From: Tetrahymena elliotti 4EA
Taxonomy: Eukaryota > Ciliophora > Oligohymenophorea > Hymenostomatida > Tetrahymenidae
Length of the DNA: 64,000 bases
Direction: 5' to 3'
NCBI GenBank assembly: GCA_000231825.2
Contig: JH720387.1
Coordinates: 1 to 64,000 of the forward strand
In this document: in pieces, positions 12,201-23,700 of the stretch
How positions within the stretch are numbered: position 1 is the stretch's first letter
How the letters are laid out: each line of letters begins with the position of its first letter
Position numbers and translations under genes: made by a program
The notes under the pieces: generated by a model
What the model was told of the DNA's origin: nothing
The model's input: the letters and a program-made list of their open reading frames with translations, nothing else
Database searches by the model: none

Positions 12201-13990
12201 TAGAAAATGATAAAGTAAGCCAATCTAAATTAATCTAAATTAATGAGTAGCTCATAAATTAAAGATTTTATTTATTTCAAAATACATAATAATTATTGAA
12301 ACTCTATTTTTACCTAAGCTCAATATTCAAATATTTGAGATTAGAGATTTTGCTAACTCAGATCCTAATCCTTAAGCTCCAATTTCACTAATGTCGTTTT
12401 AACTTTTAAACAATAATAAAAAGAAATATTTAAAAATACGGATAAAAAATTGAATTCAATCTGAAAATAAAAATATAGAAATGAGTAGTTGCTTTAAATT
12501 AAACTATTTATTTCAATATTATTCAAAATTTTATATTGAATATTGAAATATTATTTTTACGAGAGATAAAGATTTAATTTTGTGAGATTAGGGCATTCTG
12601 CTAACCCAGCTCCTAATTCTTAAGCGCCGACATCACCAATGTAATTCTGGCTTTTAATAAATTTTAAAAATAAATTATTGAATATAGAAATATTAAAAGA
12701 ATGAGTTAAATCTTAAATCAAAAACTAAAATTTAATGAACGAGACATATGAATGAAATTAAAATAAGCAAACCAACCAAAATTAGCTGCTTAATCTTTAT
12801 TATTTTTAGAAAAATATCATTACTATTGGATATTTATTTTTACTCGAGGACAAGATTCAAAGTTTAGAGATTAGGGCATTTTGCTAGCTCTGAACCTAAT
12901 GCTTGTACACCATCTTATCCTATAAAATTCTAGCTTTAAAAATTATAAAAATGAATATTAATCTTTAAAATTATAATAAAAACATATATTGAGCCAAACA
13001 AAAATCAAGTAAGCATTCATATTTTACAATCTTTTTCTTCAGAAAAGATAATTAATATAAAAGCTCAATTTTTACCCAAGATCAAGAACCAAAGTTTAAA
13101 GATTAGAACATTTTGCTAATTCAGATCCTAATCCTTTTGTTCCCATATCACGAATTCTGTTGTTTCTTTTAAAATATTGAATAATAAATTTTGAACAAAG
13201 ATATATTTAAAATAAAAAGAAAAACATAGTAATTGGAATTAAATGTGGGATAAGCAAATAAAAATCAATGAAGAAGCCAACAGCTATCAATTAAACAAAT
13301 CCAAATTAGCCAGATTCTCATTAATTTAAGTATTCTTAAATTATTTATTCATAAATGTATACTAAATATTATAAGTATATTTTTACTTTAGGTCAAGTTT
13401 CAAAGTTTAGAGATTAGAACATTTTGCTAATAAAGATCCTAATTCTGTTACTTCAGTACCATAAAAATGATTGTAGCTATAAAAAATTAGAAAAAAATAT
13501 TTAAAAAGAGGAGAGAAGGATACAAATTTTAATTAAACCTGAAAAAAAATAGATAAAAATGAATGAATGATCTCTAAAATATCTAGTTAACCAAAGATAA
13601 GTCAGTTGATCATTGCTTAAAGCGTTTTTTTATTCAAAATTATAATATATATTCAAATTCTATTTTTACCTAAGATCAAGAATCAAATTTTAGAGGCTAG
13701 AGCATTTAGCTAACTGAGATACTAATTCTTCTATCTAAATATTTCTTTGATTACTTTTAAAAATAAATATTCAATAAAGAAATCTATAAATGAATGAGTA
13801 AAACATAATAATTTGAGTAAATATTAAAACAAACATCATGAAAAAATGAAAAAATATCAAGAATAAAAATCCAAATTAGTGGTTCACCCTTAAATTAAAG
13901 TGTTGATTTATTAAAAATAAATAATTAATTGAAACACTATTTTTACTTTAGGTTCAAAGCCAAAATTTAGAGTTTTGATTGTTATTATTT
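9300..13990. repeat. Degenerate tandem array, about 17 units of about 275 bp
   Basis: A motif close to GATTAGAGCATTTTGCTAAC, followed by TCAGATCCTAATCCTTA and then CCCATATCACCAAT, recurs near 9581, 9840, 10070, 10391, 10675, 10900, 11324, 11563, 11887, 12041, 12339, 12587, 12869, 13101, 13411, 13694 and, decayed, 13967. Spacing is about 154-424 bp, usually 225-325. Between cores the order of weaker motifs is kept: TAAATAAAGAAATATTTAAA, AATTAATGAATGAGCTAAAC, a CAAGTAAACCAA-like box, AAATTAAAGTCTTTATTTAT and TATTTTTACT leading into the next core. All units lie in the same orientation. The core is better conserved than the spacers. No unit has a credible ORF. It could be an old satellite, a tandem family of small RNA genes or a regulatory array; the sequence alone does not decide. 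Confidence 0.85.
10790..11160. repeat. Recent duplication within the array plus foldback element
   Basis: Units 5 and 6 are much closer to each other than to the rest: both read ATTATCCTAACTGA in the core and both are followed by TTAGTTGATTTGGGTGGGAT near 10804 and 11034. In the second copy GGGTGGGATAGGA (11044-11056) is matched in inverted orientation by TCCTACCCCACCC (11141-11153), one mismatch in 13. This outlines an element of about 110 bp with terminal inverted repeats, richer in G and C than the array. The first copy keeps only the left end. It resembles a miniature foldback transposon; no target-site duplication could be shown. Confidence 0.5.
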
Positions 13991-13999
13991 AAAATAATT

Positions 14000-14389
14000 A
14001 ATAATTTTACTTAAAAAAAGATGAAGTTTTAAGTAAGGGGTTAAATCAGAGCTTTTGAACTTTAGAGAGATAAAAGTTAAATATTATTTGTATCTTTAAA
14101 AATTGAAGTACTTCACTGAAATCTCTAAAGAATTTTGTTTTTTTTTCCAACATTTACTTTTTTTTTAAGATATTAAATCGTATACTTTCTGGATAAATCA
14201 GAAAGAAATTCTTCAGACTAAATTATTTCCTTCACTTAAAATTCTGTATCCTAATGGAGATTTATTCTTTTACAAGACAAAGAAAGACCTCAAGCATTAA
14301 AATAAAATATTTGTATTACTATTTTGCTGATAAAAAGTGTTAGAGATTTGGTAATTTACAACCAAATTCACCTCACCTGATTTAAAATT
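14000..14389. other. AT-rich spacer, nothing recognised
   Basis: The right edge of the tandem array fades out here. No gene, RNA or clear repeat was seen. Confidence 0.5.
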
Positions 14390-14420
14390 AAATAATGTAT
14401 TTAAATCCTGCTGTTTTTTG

Positions 14421-14435
14421 GCAAGCCTGGCTTGC
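14421..14435. repeat. 15-bp perfect palindrome in a GC-richer patch
   Basis: GCAAGCCTGGCTTGC is a perfect inverted repeat around a single central T. Its G/C content is unusual for this window. It sits about 100 bp before the foreign-looking reading frames and could mark an element end or a hairpin. Confidence 0.45.
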
Positions 14436-14538
14436 TGTGGTATCACACCATTTTTTTTTAAAAATGCTTGTTTTTATGTTAGTAAATAATAAGTTTTAAA
14501 AGTGAAAATATTTTTTAAATAAAAATGTTTTTTATCTT

Positions 14539-15430
14539 AAAGGGTTGCTTTGTGGGGTACCAAAATAAAGCTCAAAGAGAGCTCTGATTAAATATGCTGC
14601 TGAAAAGATAGTGTCTTTCAATGTTAGAAATACACAGAATTAAAAAAATAGTTCTCGAAGAATGATTCAGGAGTTTTGTGGAGGATGCCTTAGGTTCTGA
14701 AAATCAAATCGAATTCCAATACATGCTGTGCTCACTGAGCTTCCTTATCAAGTGGCTCCAGAGCAGCTCAATTTAGTTAAACCACAGAAAATTGTGTTGA
14801 ATCAACATGAATGGTATTTGATCCAGAAAAAGTCTCCTGAGCTCAATGCTTTGATGTCAAGAGGCCTGATCATAGACAAATCAGTGCTTTCACAGGCTTC
14901 TCTCATGCTAGAGCTATTCTATTATATCAGAAAGAAAAGTAGTAAATATGTATTGGTCTAACAATCTTTTAACCAGGAATTAGCAAAGAACCCTGCTTCT
15001 CATCACTAATCCTAGAATAGTTATGTGATTTGTGATTGAAGAAGATTCCAAAATGGCTAACCCTTATGAATCCATCTCTACATCTGATTTTGATTCAGCA
15101 TCATCTATTTCTAGAGTCAGGAAACCAAGATATTAAAACTTTAAATCTAGAAAATATTTTTTCTATCTATACCTTTAAAGTCAGATCTTAACTAAAATAA
15201 AGTATTTTGATCTTGATTTATTACTGTATATCTTAGATAGATTAGGAGAGTGTAACATTTCAAAGATTAATAGAAGAGTCAAGTTCTGCATTACCACTAT
15301 CTGCTAGATTTTTTACATAAATTAATCCTCTAATATGACAGAAATATGCTCTTGTTATGTTCAATCGAGTAAGAGCAATACTTGTTTTAAGTAAGCTAAT
15401 GAAGTAGAAATTTATATTTAATTTTTTTGA
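14539..15430 (+). pseudogene. Broken unrecognised coding region with atypical codon use
   Basis: One frame is open from 14539 to 15037 except for a TGA at 14698-14700. The next, shifted by one base, is open from 15029 to TGA at 15428 and includes an ATG at 15053. Codons here use CAG, CTC, CTG and GTG far more than the neighbours do. Readable segments include LTELPYQVAPEQLNLVKP and LNALMSRGLIIDKSV in the first frame and a Ser-rich MANPYESISTSDFDSASSIS in the second. I recognise no family. It may be a decayed mobile-element or transferred gene, or a real gene with introns I have not placed. A further open stretch continues to about 15640. Confidence 0.35.
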
Positions 15431-15935
15431 GTTAGTCAGTTAATCTATTTTTAAAATATTCTCTTTCAGCTCCTATCTAAATTAATGACGTATATGTGAT
15501 TGTTATCTAATTTTAGACTGCATCCCTCTCCCTACTAACTAATTTATTGTTTAATCAACCTATCCTTTCCCTGTTCTTGATTATTGCAACCTTATCAATA
15601 ATATGGTAAGGTAGTAGATTTGAAAAATAGAAAGTATAAGTTACACCATATTGAGGCTCTATTGGGGGCAATTTCATAGATTGAATTTAATTAATAAAAA
15701 CTTTGTATTTTTTTATCTATTAATTAAACTAAAAGGGGGGGAGTGGAGGATATTTAAATAGAAAAATAAGTTGAGAAAATACTCTTTTATTTATTTGATT
15801 TAGATTAATAGATTACTACAGTATATTCTTTCTAAAATAATATTACTAAAATAGGATAGTTAATTTAAAAGCCTGATTTTTTTTCTTAAAGATTTTACTT
15901 TATTATTTTTGGAGTAATTTCTTAAAATAAAGTAG

Positions 15936-17741
15936 AAATTTCCTAATTCTCAATAAATTTACTAAATCTTAATAACAATAGAAGGAAAAGAAGAAATTTT
16001 TAAAAAATTGAAAGAATTAACTTTCGATATTCTCACTATGAATATTGATTAAAATGGCAAAGTAAATGTTTAGCTTAAGTTAGATTAAAATTACAGAAAG
16101 CTTAAGGGATTGTGCAATACTAAATTATAAGAAATTTCTTGGGTAAAAGAGTTTGAAATTAAGATGGCACCAAAAGTAAATAAAACTTACTTATTTAAAA
16201 TAGAAAAAAAGAATGTTTTAATTTATATTTTGTTAATTTTTCATAAGGATTAAGAAACTTCACTTCTTTCAAAAAAAAGAGGATAATTAGAAAGTGTTAG
16301 AATATTATTGCAGTTAGTAGTTGCAAAGGTGGTGTAGGCAAATCAACTGTAGCAATCAATTTAGCTTTTTCACTATTAAAGCAGGGTCAGAAAGTAGGTA
16401 TATTTGATGTGATGATATTTATGGCCCTTCTATTCCTACTTTGATTAACAAGGAAAATACTATTTTACAAGCACCTGAAGATAGAGTAAATAAATATTTT
16501 AATTTATTAATAATATCATCAAAAAAGATTTGAGATTGTAAATTTAATTTATTTTGAAAAAATAAAGCCCAAAGAAATACTTCCAATTGAATATGAAGGT
16601 TTAAAAACTATGTCATATNNNNNNNNNNNNNNNNNNNNNNNNNNNNNNNNNNNNNNNNNNNNNNNNNNNNNNNNNNNNNNNNNNNNNNNNNNNNNNNNNN
16701 NNNNNNNNNNNNNNNNNNTTTTGAAAAAATAAAGCCCAAAGAAATACTTCCAATTGAATATGAAGGTTTAAAAACTATGTCATATGGATTTGCAAGAAAA
16801 AAAGCAATTATTATAGGTCTAATGATTTCTGTTATTGTTACTTAAATAACTATGCAAACTTAATGGGGAGACTTAGACTATCTTATTATTGATATGCCTC
16901 CTGGTACTGGAGATATTTAAATTACTCTTTGATAAGAAATCAAATTTGATGGTGCTGTTGTTGTTATCACCCCTCAAAAACTTGCCTTTGTTGATGTTAT
17001 CAAGGGGATTGAAATGTTTGATGAATTAAAGGTTCCCACTCTAGCAGTTGTTGAAAATATGGTAAGATTATAAACTGGATATTTATTTTCATGATTAAAT
17101 TAATTATTTAAAAATAGTGTCTATTTGTATGTGACCACCCTTTTGGACCTAGATACATGAATATGTTGAAAAACCAATTTGGTATTCAAAGCTCTATTCA
17201 AATCCCTATTTATGATATGATTGCAAAATACTCAGATTAAGATCATTCAGTATCAATCACTCTTCCTGATGAGCATACAATTACTAAAATTTATAGTAAT
17301 TTGGCAGAAAATGTTCATTAAGAAATTCTTAAATTACAAAATGGTAACAATGAGCCTCCTATTGTCATATTGTCAGGGAAAAAAATAGTTCTTAAAATAT
17401 AAACATTCTGATTAATTGTTCTTAAAAATAGATATTAAACTGGTAATAGCTTAGTTATTTTTGAAAAGAACAATGGTGAAATCAAAATAATGAAAGCCTA
17501 TGTATTAAGAAAACACTGTAATTGTGCTCTCTTTGTTGATGAATTTACTGGAAAAAGATTAATTAAAGATGAAACTATTGATGAAGAAGTTTATCCCTAT
17601 AAAATGGAACCTAAAGGTAACTATGTTGTTGCTATCATTTGGAGTGATGGACATCATTCTTCTATTTATCCCTATGATACTTTATTTTCAGATAAAATTC
17701 CAGCTTTTGAAGAACCTGAAAAGAAAAAAATTGCTTGCTGA
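15936..17741 (+). pseudogene. Decayed copy of the HCF101-type Fe-S carrier gene
   Basis: Clearly homologous exon by exon to the intact gene at 18647-20447, but damaged. It lacks the upstream ATG. There is a 30-bp in-frame deletion in the DUF59 region. A 1-base deletion near 16300, just before the Walker A motif CKGGVGKST, puts the ATPase out of frame. A 2-base insertion lies near 16410. A TGC in LCQEI has become TGA at 16930-16932. Eighteen bases are missing near 17132, removing the CDGCGKEHH cysteine pair. The DUF971 end is still open ([18 protein letters not shown]) and stops three residues early at 17741. A 100-N gap interrupts the ATPase. Some damage could be assembly error around the gap, but the defects are spread across the gene. 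Confidence 0.75.
16619..16718. other. Assembly gap (100 N)
   Basis: Exactly 100 N, the conventional size for a gap of unknown length. The 67 bases before it (16552-16618) and the 67 after it (16719-16785) are identical, so the two contig ends probably overlap and should have been merged. Confidence 0.95.
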
Positions 17742-17830
17742 ACAAAATGATTAAATGTTTTATTTGTATTTTAATATGCATTTACACTAAAATAATTTAA
17801 CTTTTCATAAAGTAATTTAACTTTTTTAAT

Positions 17831-18599
17831 TTAGATAAAATACAATAAATAGAAATAACTTTGATAATAAAATTTATAATCCATATTTTTTTTATTTTTT
17901 ATATTTTCATGAATTAATGTAAAAAAATTTGAATTTAACAATTAAAATAAATGTAAATTTTTAAACAAAAAAAAATAAAAAAAATAAGAAATTTCAGTGC
18001 TTGATTTGAAAAGGATTTAATTTTGTAAGAAACTTATTCTAGATGATTACTATATATTATTTTATATTCATAAAGATTCTACTACCAAAAAACTACACGA
18101 AAATGAAAAAAAAATTAATTATGTTTAGATTGAAGATAAAAATTAAATTTATAAATAAAAAAGATAAATTGAGAAAATATCTTTTATTTAGATAGATTCT
18201 TTAAAATATTTGGGTAACCTTTAAAATAGTTTTTACTGTCAAAAATAAAAAAATAGAAAATATGAAATTAAAATTAATTAATTAATTCTTGAAATTTATT
18301 GAATAAATTTTTGCATTTATTTGATGATTCGTTATTGAATATAACTCTTTAGACATTTAGCGCATCCTCTTTATTTATTATTAAATTTAAGATATGTCTT
18401 TAAATTTTGAAATATAAATAGTGTTATTAATCTTTCTTTTAGTTAAATCAATATTAAGATTTAGTAAATTAATTAATTTTTACTTGAAGAAAACAGTAAT
18501 TCAAATGTTTAGAAATTCTGTAAAGCTCATTAAATAGTGTGCGAAATCAGCTACTATTTTACAAAAACTCAATTTACACCCATAAAACTTTAATAGCAC
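17831..18599. other. AT-rich spacer between HCF101 copies
   Basis: No gene or RNA recognised. It separates the two duplicated units and, as far as I can see, is not itself part of the repeated unit. Confidence 0.5.
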
Positions 18600-20510
18600 T
18601 GTTAAAATAGGATAGTTGTATCAAAAGCCAGCATTTTTTTTCTCTAATGCTGTTTAGGGTATACCTATTGTTTTTTGATTTTGGTTTATCATTTTTGGAG
18701 CAATTTCTTAAAATAAAATAGAAATTTCCTAATTCTCAATAAATTTACTAAATCTTAATAATAATAGAAGGAAAAGAAGAAATTGTTAAAAAATTGAAAG
18801 AAATAACATTCGAAGATGGAAGCAATATCATTGATAACGGATCTATTCTCACTATTGATATTGATTAAAACGGCAAAGTAAATGTTTAGCTTAAGTTAGA
18901 TTAAAACTACAGAAAGCTTAAGGGATTGTGCAATGCTAAATTATAAGAAATTCCTTGGGTAAAAGAGTTTGAAATTAAGATGGCACCAAAAGTAAATAAA
19001 ACATATTTATTTAAAATACAAAAAATAATGGTTATATATTAATTTTGTTAATTTTTCATAAGGATTAAGAAACTTCTTTCAAAAAAAGAGGATAATTAGA
19101 AAGTGTTAAAAAGATTATTGCAGTTAGTAGTTGTAAAGGTGGTGTAGGCAAATCAACTGTAGCAATCAATTTAGCCTTTTCTCTATTAAAATAAGGCCAC
19201 AAAGTAGGTTTATTCGATGCTGATATTTATGGTCCTTCTATTCCTACTTTGATTAACAAGGAAAATACTATTTTACAAGCACCCGAAGACAGAGTAAATT
19301 AATTTTTGTTAATTTATATCATCAAAAAAGATTTGCTATAAATTTTTGAAAATAAAGATTTGAGATTGTAAATTTAATTTATTTTGAAAAAATAAAGCCC
19401 AAAGAAATACTTCCAATTGAATATGAAGGTTTAAAAACTATGTCATATGGATTTGCAAGAAAAAAAGCAATTATTAGAGGTCCAATGGTTTCAGCTATTG
19501 TTACTTAATTAGCTATGCAAACTCAATGGGGAGACTTAGACTATCTTGTTGTTGATATGCCACCTGGAACTGGAGATATTTAAATTACTCTTTGCTAAGA
19601 AATCAAATTTGATGGTGCTGTTGTTGTTACCACTCCTCAAAAACTTGCCTTTGTTGATGTTATCAAGGGAATAGAAATGTTTGATGAATTAAAGGTTCCC
19701 ACTTTAGCAGTTGTAGAAAATATGGTAATGATACTGAAATTTATTTTTATAATTAAATTAAAATTATTTTTATTAATTAAAAACAGTGTCTATTTGTATG
19801 TGATGGTTGTGGTAAAGAGCATCATCCTTTTGGACCTGGATATATGAATATGTTGAAAAACTAATTTGGTATTCAAAGCTCTATTCAAATTCCAATTTAT
19901 GATATGATTTCAAAATACTCTGACTATGGTCGTCCAGTATCAATCACTCTTCCTGATGAACATACAATTACTAAAATTTATAGTACTTTGGCAGAAAACG
20001 TTCATTAAGAAATTCTTAAATTGCAAAACTGTAACAATGAGCCTCCTATTGTCAGGTAAAAAAATAGTTCTTAAAATATAAAATAATGATAAAACATAGT
20101 TATCTAATTATCCGTTCTAAAAAAATAGATATTAAACTGGTAACAGCTTAGTTATTGTTGAAAAGAATAATGGTGAAATCAAAAAGATGAAAGCCGATGT
20201 ATTAAGAAAACACTGTAATTGTGCTTTATGCATTGATGAATTTACAGGAAAAAGATTAATTAAAGATGACACTATTGATGAAGAAGTTTATCCTTATAAA
20301 ATAGAACCTAAAGGTAACTATGCTGTTGCTATCATTTGGAGTGATGGACATCGTTCTTCTATTTATCCCTATGATACTTTATTTTCAGATAAAATTCCAG
20401 CTTATGAAGAACCTGAAAAGAAAAAAAGTGCTTGCTCAACAAAATGATTAAATATAATTTTCTTTTATAATGTGTTTATTCTCAAATAATTTAACTTTCC
20501 ATAAATTAGT
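18600..20510. repeat. Right copy of the tandem segmental duplication
   Basis: Same-orientation match to 15845-17830. This copy contains the intact HCF101-type gene. Confidence 0.8.
18647..20447 (+). CDS. HCF101: HCF101-type Mrp/NBP35 family Fe-S cluster carrier ATPase
   Basis: Exons 18647-18991, 19063-19293, 19365-19724, 19787-20055 and 20129-20447 (507 aa; 63 nt at 18659-18721 may be an extra intron, giving 486 aa). The domain order is that of HCF101. A DUF59/MIP18-like N-terminus ends in the [13 protein letters not shown] region. It is followed by a ParA/Mrp ATPase with Walker [10 protein letters not shown], switch [18 protein letters not shown] and [11 protein letters not shown], a CDGC cysteine pair ([18 protein letters not shown]), then a DUF971 domain ([19 protein letters not shown]). 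HCF101 binds a [4Fe-4S] cluster and passes it to target proteins, in plastids of plants and in other compartments of protists lacking plastids. The N-terminus is hydrophobic and does not settle the location. The start ATG is tentative; everything from residue 25 on is well supported. Confidence 0.85.
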
Positions 20511-20770
20511 TAATTACCTTATATTTTTTTAACCTAGTTAAAATACAAAAAATACAAATAAATTTTTAAATAATCAAAATTTTTTATTTAGATTAAAAAA
20601 TTTTTTTAATTATTTTTGAGTTATTTTAAAAGTTAATACAGTTTATAAAAATAAAATGTAAATAAAGGATAAAATTATTTAATTTTTTAATTTTCTTTAA
20701 TTTAGGAATGTTATTTATTTCAACATAACTGAGATTTAATTTTATCCAAATATTGATTTTATTCAGATCG
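20511..20770. other. AT-rich spacer between convergent genes
   Basis: Short gap between the HCF101-type gene (+) and the RBR ligase gene (-). Nothing recognised. Confidence 0.5.
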
Positions 20771-23700
20771 TCACCAATAACCTCCATGATTTTCATCTAA
20801 ATGATTATAACATTCAGTAGATGTAGCAAAGAATTTCATGCAATTATCTTTCCAACAAATATGTTAATTGCATCTTCTACACTCCACTCTATAGCATCCA
20901 TCTATACGAATAATATATACTCCACAACTAGGACATTTACGAGCTCCTTCTTTAATCAAAAATTCTATATTTTTTGCTTCTGTTTCTTAATAAACCGTAC
21001 AAGTCATGCCATAATGATATTCTGCAGCACACTTTGAGCAGTAGGTTTTTTTGCATTCGTAACATGTATATTTACTTAGTTTAGATGAATGAATTGATTT
21101 ACAATTTTCATTTACACAGAAACTGAACTCTTAAAAGTTTGTTTGTATAAAATGATTTAAAGACATTCTAGTCATTTTTTATATTTGTTCTTCACTCATT
21201 AGAGTCTTAATATCTTTCATAATTATAGCTTAGCTACAGAAAGGGCATTTTATTGGCAGAGAATTTACATCTCCCAAAGAATTATCAATTACAAACATAA
21301 TACAACTAAGACAAAACTTATGACCACAGCCCTAATTAGTAAAATTTAAAATCATTAAATAAAATGATTATTATAAAAGTAAAATTTAGAATGTTTTTCA
21401 TGTTATTACTTATAATCTATATCCTGTTACAATAGTGTCAGAGCATACTTGACAATCTTCATATGAATATGGCATATTATTTAAGCAGGCTGAGCTATTT
21501 TTTTCTTCTAATAAGGCAAGTAAAGCATTTTTAGCTTAATCTACTTACTTAGAATTTCCTTCCATATAAATATCTTTTGATATGTAATCCAACTAAATTT
21601 TACAAATTTTTGTTTTATTTTTAAATTCTTCCAAACCTCTTCCGTCTATCCCTAATATATTTCTAATATTTTTTCCACTTACTGGTATTTTCACTCTAAT
21701 GCTCTATCTTAAAAAGTATTCAACATCTATTTTTATGAAAATAATGAATAAATTTTATGTTAAAATCTAATTAATTTACCTTTGTTTATCAAATCATATA
21801 TTGCATCAGTACAAAACACTCTAACTTCTTCTTTAATTAAGTTAATTTTGAAAAATACTGGATATTTATTCTCTAATTCCTTGAGTTTCTTTTAACCTAT
21901 TTCAGTGAACAACTATGAATAATCTACTTGATCTTCTTCATCAAACAAGCTAGCCAAATCCAATTTTACCTAATTTATTCAATTAAAAATGTATCACTTT
22001 AATATTTTAAAACATAATCTTTACGTTTCTTAAATCTAATAATTTTGATTAAAGAAGGGCTTGCATCATTCCTTTTGCTTTATTGAAGTGAGTTTCATCA
22101 TTGCATTTTAAAATTACCATAAACTCTTGCTTAGATGGTATAGGTCTGATTATTTTTTCTTTCAGCTTAATTTAATCCTTTTGTTGCATTTGCACTAATT
22201 CTTAGTTACCTTTTAATATCATTTATACAACATTCATCATCTTTAAATCATAATTGAATGTTTCTTTGTAATTTCTATACACATATAACTTCTACTATCC
22301 TAAAATATCTGGCTTGCCATTAAATCTATCATAATAGCTATTCATCTTATATAATAAATTTTTTGAATAGGATATTTTTGCTTCAATGATACCATTTTCT
22401 TTTTTTCTAACCCAGCTTATTTAATGTTATTCTTTATAAACTTTATTAAGTGCAAAGATTAAGCTGTTCTTACTGATACCTCTGTCTACATCAGCAATTC
22501 TATCAACCTATTTGATAAAAATTTTAGATTCAAAATAAAAAATTTTTAATTTTAATTTACATTTATTCTAACAATATTCTTTTAAAGTTAAGCACTTAAG
22601 CTGGATTTTAAAGTTTCTTCATCTGTATGTTTAGACAATCCACTTAGTAGCACAGTTTGGTTACAAATTTTATCTTATTATGCTTTAATTTCCTTTCCAT
22701 CAATAGTTAATTTATTTTATACAATTTTCATGAAAGATTAAACTGAGGATTCATCTTGAAATTCAATTCTTGCCTTTAAATAAAATGAATATTGGACTCA
22801 AATAACAATTAAAAATATATGTAATTTACTGTTAGTTTAGATTTCCAAGTTTACCATCTAAAGATGTTGTAGTAAATTGTAGAATTGTTTTCTTAATGGA
22901 TTTAGTAGCTATGATTTTTCAAACGAAGCTACAAGATCCTATCTTAATATTCTATTTAATTAAAAGTCTCAACAAAAAATTTTGAATCTTCTGTGTCAGC
23001 TACCAAAACTTCTGCTGAGATTGATTATTCTTCTACGTTTTTGAGGGTAGGATCAGTGAAAAATTTAACTTAAATAATGTCTCCATATTCATCAAATAAG
23101 TTTATAACATCTTACTCTTTTACGTTTAAGGGTAAATTATCTACTATAAAGATATGATCATTCTGTAAAATAGTAACCTCTTTAATAGTACCTCCTTTTT
23201 ATATTTTTAATATGCAATTATTTCCATGTGAAATTTCCATAATTTCTTCAGAGAGTATTTTTTACGCTTCCGAAAGCAAGTTGTTAAAGTGTTTTTCTAA
23301 TTTTTCCTACAATGTAAAAAATTTTATTGAATAAATAAACTTGAAATAAATAAATAAATTAAACTACCTTTTAGCTGGCATCTGAATGAATAGTTATTGT
23401 ATCCATATGATGATTAGGTTCATAATAGCAGTCAAAATTACTTTCCATATCTTTAATTAGTTATTTATTGTCTTCAAAGTATTAGAATAAGGCATCAGAT
23501 ATACCAAAATATTCAATTTCATGTAAATTTAAACTTTGTCTCTTTAGAAGTCTGAGTTGATGTTTTTCAATAAATTAAGAAGGAGTATTTTCTAATAAAA
23601 ATGGATGGTCTATGGCTATACATTATTTAATTTCATATTAGTTTTTAGAATTTATCTAGAACTAAAGAGGTATTATGAGGAAAGGTCTTTCTTAAATAAG

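Larger units (their letters stand above)
15845..17830. repeat. Left copy of a tandem segmental duplication
   Basis: Matches 18600-20510 in the same orientation, including flanking non-coding sequence (AAAATAGGATAGTT at both left ends, AATAATTTAACTTT beyond both genes). The unit carries one HCF101-type gene and the offset is about 2.75 kb. Confidence 0.8.

Noticed and set aside
9581..13700. Array cores as tRNA genes
   Set aside because: Fragments resemble a D-arm, but there is no acceptor stem, anticodon arm or T-arm in the right order in any unit.
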